A stretch of 64,000 nt of DNA. Origin: an uncultured Clostridium sp. GTDB taxonomy: Bacteria; Bacillota; Clostridia; TANB77; CAG-508. A program made the position numbers and the translations under genes. Shown here one piece after another: positions 31,873 to 42,986 of the stretch. Below the pieces are notes generated by a model. That model made no database searches. It had not been told where the DNA came from and worked only from the letters and a program-made list of their open reading frames with translations. The stretch covers positions 1 to 64,000 of the forward strand of contig CANPNZ010000006.1 of assembly GCA_947575605.1 (NCBI GenBank). Direction: 5' to 3'. Each line of letters starts with the position of its first letter. The first letter of the stretch is position 1.

Positions 31873-32685
31873 CTAATTGATATATTGTGATACATCATAA
31901 TAATTATTATCCTTATCAATTGCTATCGCTGAACTATCCGCCCAACCTGAATTTGATAATTCTACTTTTTGTAATCTTATCATGTCCTTTAATTCTTTGA
32001 TAGCTCCTTGTGTGCTTACTTTATCAAGCATATTTTGTAACTTTGAGTATTCTACGGTTCCATCTTCCATTAAAAATACAAATATAATTCCCATAAATTG
32101 GTGTTCATCAGAAATTATACAAGCATCTACTACTTTTTTAGTAAAACCATTTATTTTCTGTTTTGTTCGGTTTATCTTTGTTTTACTAATATCTAATCCA
32201 TATCCTTCAAATACGCTTTTTGCATTTAAACCAGTAGTTATCGTAGGTACTCCATTTTCAATATTGATGAGAAAGCTTTTACTATCATCTGATATATTCA
32301 AAGTATAATTTACGGAAGTATCCGTCTTTTTAGCATTTGAGGTAAATAGAGATGGTATCACAAATTTAGCTGTTTCCCTAGTCTTATTTTCTACTATCTC
32401 ATTTGCTTTCACTGTATTATTAGTTATTGTGTTTTCTGGTTCTGAATTTTTTGCTATTATTTCTTCATTCTCTATTTTTTGGTTTGTAATTGTACTCTCT
32501 AATTCAGCTATTTTTGTATGATTCTTGTATAATAAAAATCCTCCTATTAATAATAAGATTAAAATAATGATTATACTTATAACAACGCCTAAGCTTACTT
32601 TTATAGAATTTTTTTCTTCTTTCATACTTACTCTCATCTCCTTTTTATTGGTAAAAATCATATCATAGTATACTATCTCATTCAA
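31873..32685 (-). CDS. Membrane-anchored hypothetical protein
   Basis: N-terminal TM plus coiled coil, extracytoplasmic domain; similar layout to 31187 gene. Confidence 0.6.
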   Translation of the reverse strand: MNEIVYYDMIFTNKKEMRVSMKEEKNSIKVSLGVVISIIIILILLLIGGFLLYKNHTKIAELESTITNQKIENEEIIAKNSEPENTITNNTVKANEIVENKTRETAKFVIPSLFTSNAKKTDTSVNYTLNISDDSKSFLINIENGVPTITTGLNAKSVFEGYGLDISKTKINRTKQKINGFTKKVVDACIISDEHQFMGIIFVFLMEDGTVEYSKLQNMLDKVSTQGAIKELKDMIRLQKVELSNSGWADSSAIAIDKDNNYYDVSQYIN

Positions 32686-32756
32686 GTATTTTGTTAAAAA
32701 TTATGTCATTTCGTTTTCAATTTTAAAAAACGGATTGACAAATTTTCATAATTATC

Positions 32757-32877
32757 TTGTTCGGAAACTCATACTACTAGAAAAAATTTCTGTACCATGT
32801 ATTTTTATATAATAGGAAAATATTACTTTTCTATTATATAAAAGGAACCCACAACTTGTCCTTGTGAGTTCCCTTCT
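32757..32877. repeat. Possible degenerate member of intergenic element family A, plus terminator flanking guaB
   Basis: cttgttcg...TATAATAGGAAAAtattacTTTTCTATTATA then GGAACCCACaacttgtccttGTGaGTTCC with T-tract. Confidence 0.45.
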
Positions 32878-32879
32878 TT

Positions 32880-34385
32880 TTATTTATATTGATTATCAAT
32901 TTCTTTCAAAATAACATCATGTGCTCCACCCTCTGTAATGCTAATATCAGACACTAACGTCAATCTTGCTTTTTCGTGAAATTCTGGAATGGTAATACAT
33001 CCACAGTTGCACATAGTTGATTTAATTTTAGCAACGGTAATGGCTAAATTATCTTTTAAGCTACCAGCATAAGGAATATAAGAATCTACTCCTTCTTCAA
33101 AAGAAAGTTTTTTAGCACCACCCATATCGTATCTTTGCCAGTTTCTAGCTCTATTCGAACCTTCTCCCCAATATTCTTTTACAAAAGCATTTCCTTTTTT
33201 GATTACTCTTGTTGGGCTTTCATCAAATCTTGCAAAATATCTTCCCATCATAACAAAATCGGCTCCTAAGGCTAATGCAATTGTAATATGGTAATCATGT
33301 ACAATTCCACCATCAATACATAATGGGATATAAATTCCTGTTTCTTCAAAATATTCATCACGAGCTGCTGCTACATCAATTAGGGCAGAGGCATTTCCAC
33401 GTCCAATTCCTTTTGTTTCACGAGTGATACAAATAGAACCTCCTCCTACTCCTATTTTTATGAAGTCTGCTCCCGCTTTTGCTAAATACATAAATCCTTC
33501 CCTATCGACTACGTTTCCTGCTCCTATTTTGACACTATCTCCATATTTTGCTCTTACAAAGTCTATCGTATTTTTTTGCCAGATAGAATACCCATCAGAA
33601 GAATCCATACAAATCAAGTCTACTCCCGCTTCTACTAGGGCTGGTATTCTTTCTTCATAATCTCTTGTATTGATACCAGCTCCTACAATGTATCTTTTAT
33701 TTTCATCTAGTAAAGAATTTGGGTTATTTTTTCTTTCTTCATAATCTCTTCTAAATACTAAATATTTCAATCTTTCTTCATCATCTAAGATTGGTAAACA
33801 AGCAATTTTATTTTCCCAAATTAGGTCATTGGCTTCTGATAAACTAATTCCTTCATGAGCCCATACTACTTTTTCTTTTGGTGTCATAAATTTGTCAATT
33901 GGTTCTTCAAAATTATCTCTTGATACTCTATAATCTTTGTCTGTTACTAATCCAATGAATTTTCCTCTAGCCGTTCCATCGTCTGTAATGATTACTGTTG
34001 AATGTCCTGTTTCTTCTACTAAATCAATCACTTGTTTTAAGGATGTCCCTGATTTTACATTAGAATCACTCACTACAAATCCTGCTTTATGTTTTTTTAC
34101 ATGTCTAACCATTCTCGCTTGTGATTCAATGGATTGTGAACCATAAATGAAGGCAACTCCCCCTTCTCTTGCTAATGCAATTCCCATTTCTTCTCCTGAT
34201 ACCGCTTGCATAATAGCTGATACCATTGGTACATTGGCATAGTATTTTGCCTCTTCTCCTTTTTTGTATTTTACTAATGGTGTTCTTAATGATACATTGG
34301 TTGGTATACATCTTTCATCTGTTAAATTTGGTAATAATAAATATTCATTGAATGTTCTTGAAATATCTCCTACAATTTTTGCCAT
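32880..34385 (-). CDS. guaB: IMP dehydrogenase
   Basis: CBS-domain region, [25 protein letters not shown] active-site loop, [13 protein letters not shown]. Confidence 0.93.
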   Translation of the reverse strand: MAKIVGDISRTFNEYLLLPNLTDERCIPTNVSLRTPLVKYKKGEEAKYYANVPMVSAIMQAVSGEEMGIALAREGGVAFIYGSQSIESQARMVRHVKKHKAGFVVSDSNVKSGTSLKQVIDLVEETGHSTVIITDDGTARGKFIGLVTDKDYRVSRDNFEEPIDKFMTPKEKVVWAHEGISLSEANDLIWENKIACLPILDDEERLKYLVFRRDYEERKNNPNSLLDENKRYIVGAGINTRDYEERIPALVEAGVDLICMDSSDGYSIWQKNTIDFVRAKYGDSVKIGAGNVVDREGFMYLAKAGADFIKIGVGGGSICITRETKGIGRGNASALIDVAAARDEYFEETGIYIPLCIDGGIVHDYHITIALALGADFVMMGRYFARFDESPTRVIKKGNAFVKEYWGEGSNRARNWQRYDMGGAKKLSFEEGVDSYIPYAGSLKDNLAITVAKIKSTMCNCGCITIPEFHEKARLTLVSDISITEGGAHDVILKEIDNQYK

Positions 34386-34503
34386 TTTTTACTCCTTCCT
34401 TCCTCATTTTTAGTTTTAAAAAATAAGATGTATGATACATCTCTCTCCTTTTTCTTATTTATCTATTATACTATATGATTTTCATTTTGTAAATAGGTAA
34501 ACG

Positions 34504-34532
34504 CAAAAAGAATGCCATTTTCGACATTCTTT
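34504..34532. terminator. Rho-independent terminator
   Basis: AAAAAGAATG-ccattttcga-CATTCTTT. Confidence 0.6.
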
Positions 34533-34581
34533 CCCCTATCCTTTTATTTTTAATTATTTATGTAGAAATTTCTGAAACATT

Positions 34582-34842
34582 TTATTGTTCTACTGGATAA
34601 ACACTTACTTGTTTTTTATCTCTACCTTTTCTTTCAAATTTTACAGTTCCATCGACTAATGCATATAGTGTGTCATCACTACCTTTTCCTACATTTGTTC
34701 CTGGATGCATTTTGGTTCCTCTTTGTCTTACTAGGATATTTCCTGCTAAAACAAATTGACCATCAGCTCTTTTTACACCAAGACGTTTAGATTCACTCTC
34801 TCTACCGTTATGGCTGCTACCTTGACCTTTCTTATGAGCCAT
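34582..34842 (-). CDS. rpmA: 50S ribosomal protein L27
   Basis: [48 protein letters not shown]. Confidence 0.97.
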   Translation of the reverse strand: MAHKKGQGSSHNGRESESKRLGVKRADGQFVLAGNILVRQRGTKMHPGTNVGKGSDDTLYALVDGTVKFERKGRDKKQVSVYPVEQ

Positions 34843-34898
34843 GCTTTCTCACTCCTTTCGGTTTCTTTGACATTTATATCATTCGATTTTATTTCTAA

Positions 34899-35270
34899 TT
34901 AAGCTTCCGCTTTTTCAGCAACTTCTTCCTTTTTTGCTGTTGTTTCTGCTTTTTTAGCTGCTGTTTTTATAGCTGTAATTTCCACTTTTGTGTATGGTTG
35001 TCTATGTCCTTGTTTTCTTCTATAATTCTTTTTAGGTTTCATTTTGAAAACAATGATTTTTTTAGCTTTACCATGTGAAACTACGGTTCCTTCTACTTTT
35101 ACTCCTTTTACATAAGGATTTCCAATTTGTACTTTTCCTTCATCCGATACAAAGACTACGTTATCAAATGTGATTTTTTTACCTTCCTCTGCATCTAATT
35201 TTTCAAAAAATACAACATCTCCTTCTGCTACTTTGTATTGTTTTCCACAGCTTTCAATGATTGCGTACAT
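34899..35270 (-). CDS. rplU: 50S ribosomal protein L21
   Basis: [49 protein letters not shown]. Confidence 0.96.
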   Translation of the reverse strand: MYAIIESCGKQYKVAEGDVVFFEKLDAEEGKKITFDNVVFVSDEGKVQIGNPYVKGVKVEGTVVSHGKAKKIIVFKMKPKKNYRRKQGHRQPYTKVEITAIKTAAKKAETTAKKEEVAEKAEA

Positions 35271-35296
35271 TTAAAATGCACCTCCCTTATTTGTAT

Positions 35297-35370
35297 ACTC
35301 GCTAATCCTTATTCTTCAGGCAATTAACACTTGGTTAATATTTAGGAGCCTTGACTAAGCGGATTACAGT
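35297..35370 (-). ncRNA. Candidate L21 leader (ribosomal protein autoregulatory 5' UTR)
   Basis: Immediately upstream of rplU; AATCC...GGATT outer pairing and ATTAACcaaGTGTTAAT hairpin; not tested against a covariance model. Confidence 0.55.
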
Positions 35371-35389
35371 TATCAATTTTAACATATTT

Positions 35390-35968
35390 CTACTTATTTG
35401 TCAATTGTTTTTCCAAATTTTCTAATGCCCTTTTTCGGTGACTGATAGTATTTTTTTCTTCTTTGCTTATTTCCGCATAGGTTTTTCCATTTTCTAGTTC
35501 AAAAATAGGATCAAATCCAAAACCAGTTTTTCCTCTTGGTTCTTCCGCTATTCTTCCTTCTACTTCTCCTTTACCTATGATGAATTCTCCTTTTTCATAA
35601 TAAGCTATGACACACTTTACGGTTGCTTTTCTTTCTTCCCCTCTTACATTTTTCATTTTTTCTAAAATAGCATCATTTTTTTGTCTATCTGTTGCTTTTT
35701 CTCCTAAGAATCTTGCTGTATTTACTCCTGGCCAACCATCAAAGGCTTCTATACATAAGCCACTATCATCTGCTATACATGGCATATTCGTTTTTTGTGC
35801 TATCTCTTTTGCCTTTTTTCTAGCATTCCCTTCAAATGTTTCTTGGTCTTCTTCTACTTCTATTTCACAATTTATGTCTTTTAAACTTAGTAACTCATAA
35901 TTTTTTAATATTTGTTTGATTTCTTCTAGTTTTCCTTGATTACTGGTTGCAATGACTATTTTTTTCAT
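35390..35968 (-). CDS. rdgB: XTP/dITP diphosphatase (HAM1/RdgB family)
   Basis: KIVIATSNQGKLEEIKQIL, ADDSGLCIEAFDGWPGVNTARF, GFGFDPIF, ISHRKRAL. Confidence 0.95.
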   Translation of the reverse strand: MKKIVIATSNQGKLEEIKQILKNYELLSLKDINCEIEVEEDQETFEGNARKKAKEIAQKTNMPCIADDSGLCIEAFDGWPGVNTARFLGEKATDRQKNDAILEKMKNVRGEERKATVKCVIAYYEKGEFIIGKGEVEGRIAEEPRGKTGFGFDPIFELENGKTYAEISKEEKNTISHRKRALENLEKQLTNK

Positions 35969-36091
35969 TTTCTTTTATCCATCCTTATTATATACATTAT
36001 AATCAACAACATATTTCTTGAACAAATAATAGTTTGATTTTTACTCTTTGGCTCGTTAGCCTAGTTATCTAGCTATTGATGTACTTATTAT

Positions 36092-36913
36092 TTATTTTAA
36101 ATTATTTATATTAAATCTTTCTGAATAAATTTTTAATATATCTTGGGCAAATGTTTCAAATGCTAGTGTGTTGTATTCTATTGAAAAATCATTTGAAATC
36201 AACCTATCCTTTTTTAATTCTTCATTATTCTTATATAATTTTGGAACATCTTTATTAAAATCTACAATCAATAAAGTACATCTTTCATAACAATAATCCT
36301 CTCCATTAACGGATCTATTATTGATAGCATTAAAAAAACTAATATATTTCTCTATATTGGTTGCATTTCTTTTAAACCCAACCTTATTTGCTTTTACCAA
36401 TTCATCATCATATTCATGTATAGGTATTAAGTAAACTTCTCCTAAGACTATATTGTTATATCTCATATGAAGATTTTGTGCTTCTGCAAAAGTTCTTTCA
36501 AATAATGTATCCGAGTTTTTAGCCAAACTACTCATTTGACTTCTAACATTAATAACCAACGTGTTTTCTGAAAAATCATATCCATATGGATCTTTCTTAT
36601 TTTGAAATTGCAAAGGCCCCCAGTCAATTATAATAGGATGTTTTTCTATTCTTTCCGGTAATACACATATATCTTGATTTTTTTGTTTCAAAAAACCTGA
36701 TAATTTAATTTCTGGTTTTGTTTTTTCAAATGCTGGATAAATATATTTTTCATTAACTCCTTGATCAATAAGTTCATATTTTACTGCTTGATGTATTAAA
36801 TTTATAAGTGCAGATGACCTTATTGTCGATTTCTTACCTTCTACACCCTTCGTAATTATTGAATTTTCAATCATATTTTTAAATTTGAGTAATTGTTTAT
36901 CTATATATCTCAT
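36092..36913 (-). CDS. Putative type II restriction endonuclease paired with adjacent methylase
   Basis: Located directly downstream of an N6-adenine methylase; IIIDWGPLQF...VINVRSQ region; no strong family motif seen. Confidence 0.55.
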   Translation of the reverse strand: MRYIDKQLLKFKNMIENSIITKGVEGKKSTIRSSALINLIHQAVKYELIDQGVNEKYIYPAFEKTKPEIKLSGFLKQKNQDICVLPERIEKHPIIIDWGPLQFQNKKDPYGYDFSENTLVINVRSQMSSLAKNSDTLFERTFAEAQNLHMRYNNIVLGEVYLIPIHEYDDELVKANKVGFKRNATNIEKYISFFNAINNRSVNGEDYCYERCTLLIVDFNKDVPKLYKNNEELKKDRLISNDFSIEYNTLAFETFAQDILKIYSERFNINNLK

Positions 36914-36932
36914 ACTTATCTTTCTCCCAATA

Positions 36933-38750
36933 TTATATATAAATATTATATTTTTTTATTAACATATCATCAATATCTGCTATATTGTTTCCCTTTAATA
37001 TGGTTATCTCGTTTTCATCAAATTCAGGTATAGAAAATTTTTCAATATACTTTTTCTGATAGCAATAATAGCCTCCCTCAATCGGATAACTCGTATTACT
37101 TACATAATATTGCATGATTTTTGAATTTAATATTTTTTCCAAAATATCAAGTGATATAGTATTATTTTCAAAAACCGCATAGCCATTGCAAAATAACGCA
37201 TCTTCATTATCAATATATTTAAATTTAGGTTTACTTGCAAAAGTTGGAAAAACCATCTTTTTTCCATATTTATTTAGGCCCTGCGTACGACCATATGCAT
37301 ACCATCCATAAGGATTTCCTTTTCCTTTATCTCTTTTGTTCAAAGTTTCTTTCATTTCACAAAGATATTTATATGTTTCCTCATACTTTTCTTTCAAAAC
37401 ATCTTCTGCAATAAGTTTATATACACCATTCATTTTTTCATAAGGAAATATAATATATTGTAAAGCATCATCAGAATTATCACACTTTTTTAACTCTGGT
37501 ATTTTATATATTGGTTTTACTAATTCGTTGTCTATATCAAACCTTTTATCATTAACATTTTTAAAATATCCTTTTTCATCTTTATCTACTATGTAGACTT
37601 TATCTTTTAATGTTGCTATTCCTGTTCTTATAAAATCTTTTAATGGTGTTTTTTGATTTTCAATACTATATATATTTTTTAATGTTTTTCTATCAACTAA
37701 TTTCCACCCCATAGAATCTAATTCTGAATAATTCTTTTCATTAAATTTAATTTGTGTTAACTTCTTTTCAATATCTTCATCATCACATTTCTTTAATATT
37801 GTATATGTAAAAGATTCATTTTGTATTTTATCTAGTTTTAATATACAATTGTAAGTTCTAACAGGTCTAAATAGCATATTATTAGAAAAATCAATGATTT
37901 TGTTTATCCATTTATTATTCTGTAATAATTTTCTTAAATTTACTGCAGATTTTATAGTTAAAAAATTATTGGGAATAATAAATTCTAGTGAACCTGATTC
38001 ATCTATATAATTCATACCATTTTCTATAAAAGCATAAAATATATTAAACATTCCACCTTTTGTTGTTTCAAAAGTTTCTTTTAAAAACTTATTGGTATCT
38101 TTTTTCATATCATGAGCATTTACATATGGTGGATTTCCAATAATATAATCAAATTTTTCAATCTTAAATAACTCATTCCAATTTTCTTTCAAACTATCTG
38201 CACATTTTAGATTACATTTTAATTTTTTATAATATTCGTTATTTATTATGCAATATAATTCCATAACAAAATTACATCTTCTTATATTATCTTCTACAAT
38301 GTCAATTCCATATATATTGTTTTCAATTATCTTTCTAACTTCAACATTAAACTTATTATGTAAGTATTCTATGGCTGAAATTAAAAAGATTCCACAACCA
38401 CATCCAGGATCAATTATTTTAATTTTTTTATTCCAAGATTTTATATTATTCAATGAATCTTCTACAATATAATCAGATATATATTTAGGAGTAAAAACAA
38501 TTCCATTTTCATTTTTAGCATCTTTATCCAATAAATATTCATAAAATTCAATTAGTAATTCAATATCAAGTGGAAAATCGTTATCTAAAAATACATTAAT
38601 AATTTCGCTATTTTTACAAGATTCAATAGTTAATTGATTTTTTTTTAACTTTATATATTCTATTAATGATTCTTCAATATCCTCATTACTCTTATTTTTC
38701 AATTTATCGCATATATTTTTAAAATATATGATTCTATCAGCTCTATTCAC
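36933..38750 (-). CDS. N6-adenine DNA methyltransferase (Eco57I/TaqI-like)
   Basis: IIDPGCGCGIFLISAIEYL (motif I), FDYIIGNPPYVNAHDM (NPPY motif IV). Confidence 0.92.
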   Translation of the reverse strand: MNRADRIIYFKNICDKLKNKSNEDIEESLIEYIKLKKNQLTIESCKNSEIINVFLDNDFPLDIELLIEFYEYLLDKDAKNENGIVFTPKYISDYIVEDSLNNIKSWNKKIKIIDPGCGCGIFLISAIEYLHNKFNVEVRKIIENNIYGIDIVEDNIRRCNFVMELYCIINNEYYKKLKCNLKCADSLKENWNELFKIEKFDYIIGNPPYVNAHDMKKDTNKFLKETFETTKGGMFNIFYAFIENGMNYIDESGSLEFIIPNNFLTIKSAVNLRKLLQNNKWINKIIDFSNNMLFRPVRTYNCILKLDKIQNESFTYTILKKCDDEDIEKKLTQIKFNEKNYSELDSMGWKLVDRKTLKNIYSIENQKTPLKDFIRTGIATLKDKVYIVDKDEKGYFKNVNDKRFDIDNELVKPIYKIPELKKCDNSDDALQYIIFPYEKMNGVYKLIAEDVLKEKYEETYKYLCEMKETLNKRDKGKGNPYGWYAYGRTQGLNKYGKKMVFPTFASKPKFKYIDNEDALFCNGYAVFENNTISLDILEKILNSKIMQYYVSNTSYPIEGGYYCYQKKYIEKFSIPEFDENEITILKGNNIADIDDMLIKKYNIYI

Positions 38751-39078
38751 AAAGACTCTCCTTAAACTTTGAATTTTATATTTTCCATTTACAAAAGTAT
38801 TTAAGCATTTTAAGAATATATTAAATTATATAAACTTATATTCTTTCTTTGGAAACATTAAATATATTTATATCATAAATCCATTTTTATTACAACAAAT
38901 TTTCTTGATATCATATCCTTTTAAAAACAAAAAAGAATAGCTTAATTGCTACTCTTTGGTGCAGATGAGCAAATTTTATTTGCCATCTTTTCTACTTATA
39001 TCAAGTGTTTTCAAATTTCCTATTTCTGTCCCGACATTGTCGGGAATATATTTTTCTATCAAATTATTTATTATTATC

Positions 39079-40614
39079 TTATTCCTTTATCGTATTATTT
39101 TCAAATATCTTTTCATATTTTTCATTCATCTTTTGCATATACTCTGTGTATTTATACATTTGATTTTTCTGATGGTAATCAAATATATCTCCATAAATAT
39201 TTATTGTAGTTTGAATATTAGCATGTCCTAAAACCTTTTGTAATGTTGCTAAATCCATACCTGACTCTATACATCTAGTTGCAAATGTATGTCTTAACAT
39301 GTGAACATTTACATCACTTGTTTTTTGATTTACATAGTGAACTCCTTTTGTTTTAGAATTTTTCCTGTGTTTAGTCATAATAACTTTTATTCCAGCATTT
39401 TTACAGATTCGTTTAAATGCACTATTAACTTGGCTATTTTCATATATCTTTCCATCTTTTCGAAGAAATAGCATATTCTTTTTATTTGGTGTCATTTCAT
39501 TAATTGCTCTTACTGCAATTTCTTTTGAATTTTTATCTAAATGCAAATTTCTCTTTCCGTTTTTCGTTTTAGTTACATTTCCAACAATTCTTTTTCCACT
39601 TTTATTTTTAGTAATTGTTTTATTAACACTAATTGTTCCATAATCTTCATCAAAATTGAAATCATTAGTAGTTAATGCTAATACCTCTCCAATTCTCATA
39701 CCAGTATATAATGCTAGTAATAGCATATTGTTATATTGTGTATAATGAGATTTCATATATTGAATTAATATATATTCTTCTTTTATTGTAAATGCTACAA
39801 CATCTTTATCTTCTTTATGGCTCTTAGGCTTTTCTATTGGATCAATGCTAAAATCTAAAGCAATTTCTTTATCAATAAGGTGTTTTTTATAAGCTAAATC
39901 AAAGGCATTTTTTATTATGCTATATTCCTTTGATATAGTGGAATTAGATTTATGTCGTTCTGCTTGTAAAAATCTTTCAATCTCATTTCTCGTCACATTT
40001 TGAATAGGCTTAAACATAAAGTTATATGCACTACAAGCTTTTATTGTTTGCATATTCCTATTGTAACCAGAGCCATGAGTTGCTGAAAGTTTATATTTGT
40101 TTTCTTCAATTTCTTTAGCTAGTTCAATAATTGAAACTTCATTTGGAGTGTAAATTGTTTCTTTTATGCCTTCTTCTTTATTCTTTATATATTGCTTTTT
40201 TAACTTTTCTAAAACAACTTCTTCAGTTTTTCCAGAAAATGATTGTCTAATAGCTTTTCCTGTATTTGCATTTATTCCAAGTTTTAATAATCTTCCTTCA
40301 TATTCATCATAGAAATTAAATTTGTCACACAAAGAATTATCACTGCAATTCTTGCATTTATTACATCTTTCCATAGTTTCTTTATTTCTACGATTTAAAC
40401 ATAAATTCTTATGATTGCAATTTTCACATATAGGACAAATGCTTTTCTTTGGATTCTTTATAAACTTTTTTCTTTTTCTAATTGTAATAACATAGTCGAT
40501 ACCTTCGACAAAGTCTTTCTTCTTGCTCATTTTTACTCCCTTCATAAAAATTTTAAAGGGAATGTCTTGCAAGTAAATACTTACTTGTGCTATAATTAAT
40601 TTGCCAATAAACAT
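39079..40614 (-). CDS. Tyrosine recombinase/integrase with N-terminal Cys-rich zinc-binding region
   Basis: [53 protein letters not shown] Cys cluster. The true start may be the internal Met ([10 protein letters not shown]). Confidence 0.93.
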   Translation of the reverse strand: MFIGKLIIAQVSIYLQDIPFKIFMKGVKMSKKKDFVEGIDYVITIRKRKKFIKNPKKSICPICENCNHKNLCLNRRNKETMERCNKCKNCSDNSLCDKFNFYDEYEGRLLKLGINANTGKAIRQSFSGKTEEVVLEKLKKQYIKNKEEGIKETIYTPNEVSIIELAKEIEENKYKLSATHGSGYNRNMQTIKACSAYNFMFKPIQNVTRNEIERFLQAERHKSNSTISKEYSIIKNAFDLAYKKHLIDKEIALDFSIDPIEKPKSHKEDKDVVAFTIKEEYILIQYMKSHYTQYNNMLLLALYTGMRIGEVLALTTNDFNFDEDYGTISVNKTITKNKSGKRIVGNVTKTKNGKRNLHLDKNSKEIAVRAINEMTPNKKNMLFLRKDGKIYENSQVNSAFKRICKNAGIKVIMTKHRKNSKTKGVHYVNQKTSDVNVHMLRHTFATRCIESGMDLATLQKVLGHANIQTTINIYGDIFDYHQKNQMYKYTEYMQKMNEKYEKIFENNTIKE

Positions 40615-40678
40615 AGGGAGACATTCCCATGTGATTTGTAGGGATTTAGAAGTGCGATTTCTAAATCTCTTTTGCTTT

Positions 40679-40900
40679 CTAACAAATAATATGTCTAGAA
40701 CTCATATAATTGGCTAAAGCATTTGCTTCAATTCCAAAACCTCTGCCATATTTCTGTGCTGGAAAATCAGCTCTATGAAATAGCTCTAAACATTTTACTC
40801 TACCAATATGAAACATTTTGCAGATATCTGCAGTAGTATAAATAACTGGCATAGGTTTTTCTTTAGATTTAACTTCTAACATTAGCATTCCTCCTCTCAT
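40679..40900 (-). CDS. Helix-turn-helix excisionase-like protein
   Basis: [40 protein letters not shown]. Confidence 0.75.
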   Translation of the reverse strand: MRGGMLMLEVKSKEKPMPVIYTTADICKMFHIGRVKCLELFHRADFPAQKYGRGFGIEANALANYMSSRHIIC

Positions 40901-41083
40901 TGTTGTTAAATTTCTCTATTTCTATTGCATAATTCTTTGTTTTGTAGTATTATTAAAATAGGTAGTGAGAAATTTTACTTTTTATTTGCATTGTTATTAT
41001 ACTAAAGGTATTATAAGATGTCAATACAATTTATTAAATTTCTAAAATTTCTCACAAGATATTTATGAAAGGAAAAAATACTA

Positions 41084-42208
41084 ATGAATAATAAAGCTGA
41101 TTTATCTAACGAAAAAGGCTTTTACATATGGTTTGATAAAAATAATAAAAAAGAGTATTATACTACCACTTTAACATTATATAACTCAAAAATTGGTACT
41201 AGTAAAAACTCTAAATATTCTTACATATACTATACTGATAGCTTCTTACCTAAAGTTTCTCCTAAAAGAAATCGAGCTGAATATATAAAAAACGCTTTAA
41301 AACCAAAACCACTAGATTTATATAATCCTTATGAAGAACGATATGGTACGCTTTTAATAAATTTCCTAAATGCTAGATTAGATGATTGGAGACATGCATA
41401 TAAAGATTTTATATATGCTTATGGACTAGGAATTATAGAAAAATATTCTAGTAAAAAAATGAGATTATCATATACAGATATAAATTCATTTATAGCAAAT
41501 GCAAAGGGAATTTTTGAAAGTGCTCAAGTAAAGTTATATGCACTTCAATTAGAGTTAAAAGAATGTGTAGATTACATATATAATTTAAATGGAAATGAAG
41601 AAGATAAAGAATATGAACCATATACAAAATTTCAAGCATATTCGTTAAAACATAATTTAATAAATAAACATACACAAAATACAGAAGTATTATTAAATTC
41701 CTTGAGTATTTTTAAGAATGATTTTGTTTCTGCTAAACTAAGCGACATTACACAAGGTATAAATGGAATAAACATGCAAAATGGTATTAAATATTCAAGT
41801 AGATATTTGGATAATATTTGTTTTATAGTTTTAAGTGAATTAGTAAATAATAATATAACAATTAAAACTTGTAAACATTGTGGCAGATACTTTATTCCTG
41901 TAAACAGACAAGCTGAAGTTTATTGTGATTTAACACCTCGTTCTGGAAATGGAAAAAAATGTAGAGAACTAGGAGCTCGTACTACATATGCTAAGAATGT
42001 TAAAGAAGTTGAAGGTCTTTTAATTTACAGAAGAACATATCAAAAAAGATTAATGGAATTAAGTAGGAATCCAAAGACTTCTGAAAAAGATAAGAAAAAA
42101 TTTAACACATGGAAAAAAGCTGCACAAGAAAAGATTAGAGAATTTAAAAAAGAAGAAATTACAGAAGAACAACTAAAAACTTGGATGGAAGAAAATAAAG
42201 ATTCATAA
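41084..42208 (+). CDS. DUF6076-like protein with C-terminal zinc finger
   Basis: TCKHCGRYFIPVNRQAEVYCDLTPRSGNGKKCRELGA. Confidence 0.7.
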   Translation: MNNKADLSNEKGFYIWFDKNNKKEYYTTTLTLYNSKIGTSKNSKYSYIYYTDSFLPKVSPKRNRAEYIKNALKPKPLDLYNPYEERYGTLLINFLNARLDDWRHAYKDFIYAYGLGIIEKYSSKKMRLSYTDINSFIANAKGIFESAQVKLYALQLELKECVDYIYNLNGNEEDKEYEPYTKFQAYSLKHNLINKHTQNTEVLLNSLSIFKNDFVSAKLSDITQGINGINMQNGIKYSSRYLDNICFIVLSELVNNNITIKTCKHCGRYFIPVNRQAEVYCDLTPRSGNGKKCRELGARTTYAKNVKEVEGLLIYRRTYQKRLMELSRNPKTSEKDKKKFNTWKKAAQEKIREFKKEEITEEQLKTWMEENKDS

Positions 42209-42244
42209 AATACATATATTTAACTTTAGAAAAGAGGTGCATTT

Positions 42245-42643
42245 ATGTCTTGTACATATTATTTAAAAGATAGAAAAATCACTAAAGAACATATTGAAAA
42301 GCTAGAAGAACTAGAAAAAGATTTTAATACTAAATTAGAAAATTTATATAATGATTTAAACAAAGAAATAGTTTCTATTTTACCAATACAAAACAACGAT
42401 GTTTTAGAAGAATGTAGACAATATGAGCCCGAATATAGAAATGAAACTAGATTTTATTTAGATTCAATAAATAAATTGGATTTTGGAGTATATTCTTCTG
42501 GCACATTCCGTTTTCGAAAATTTAGCAACTTAAACGATTTTATAAACTTCTATAATGAAAATAGCAATAAATACATTATCGTTGATGAATACAATCGTGA
42601 ATTTACATTAGATGAATTTTTAGAAGATGTAAATTTGAAATAG
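42245..42643 (+). CDS. Hypothetical protein
   Basis: Good RBS (aaaagaggtg) and downstream terminator; no recognised domain. Confidence 0.6.
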   Translation: MSCTYYLKDRKITKEHIEKLEELEKDFNTKLENLYNDLNKEIVSILPIQNNDVLEECRQYEPEYRNETRFYLDSINKLDFGVYSSGTFRFRKFSNLNDFINFYNENSNKYIIVDEYNREFTLDEFLEDVNLK

Positions 42644-42658
42644 ATATTTTTAAAAAGC

Positions 42659-42691
42659 AAATAACCTTTAGACTTAGTCTAAAGGTTATTT
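42659..42691 (+). terminator. Rho-independent terminator
   Basis: AAATAACCTTTAGAC-tta-GTCTAAAGGTTATTT perfect hairpin. Confidence 0.8.
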
Positions 42692-42826
42692 GTAAATCAA
42701 CTTGACCGTCTTTCAGGTCTAAATGTCTTCTTAAATTGAGTGTATTTCAACTCGTAACAGAATTGCTTCTGTTAATATTATTATACTCAAATTCTTTAAA
42801 AAAATCAATAAAATATGTAAAAAAAT

Positions 42827-42889
42827 TTGTATTCTCTTTAAATTTTTTTGTATTTTCTTTAAAAAAATTTGTATTTCCTTTAATTTTTC
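42827..42889. repeat. Three 21-nt imperfect tandem repeats upstream of PemK/MazF-like gene
   Basis: ttgtattctctttaaattttt / ttgtattttctttaaaaaaat / ttgtatttcctttaatttttc at 42827, 42848, 42869. Confidence 0.7.
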
Positions 42890-42986
42890 TTAACATCAAA
42901 AGTAAAAAATATTTATATTTATGTAGAAATTTTGCTTATTTTGTGCTATTATATATTTTGAATTTTACATTGAGGAGGCACAAACT

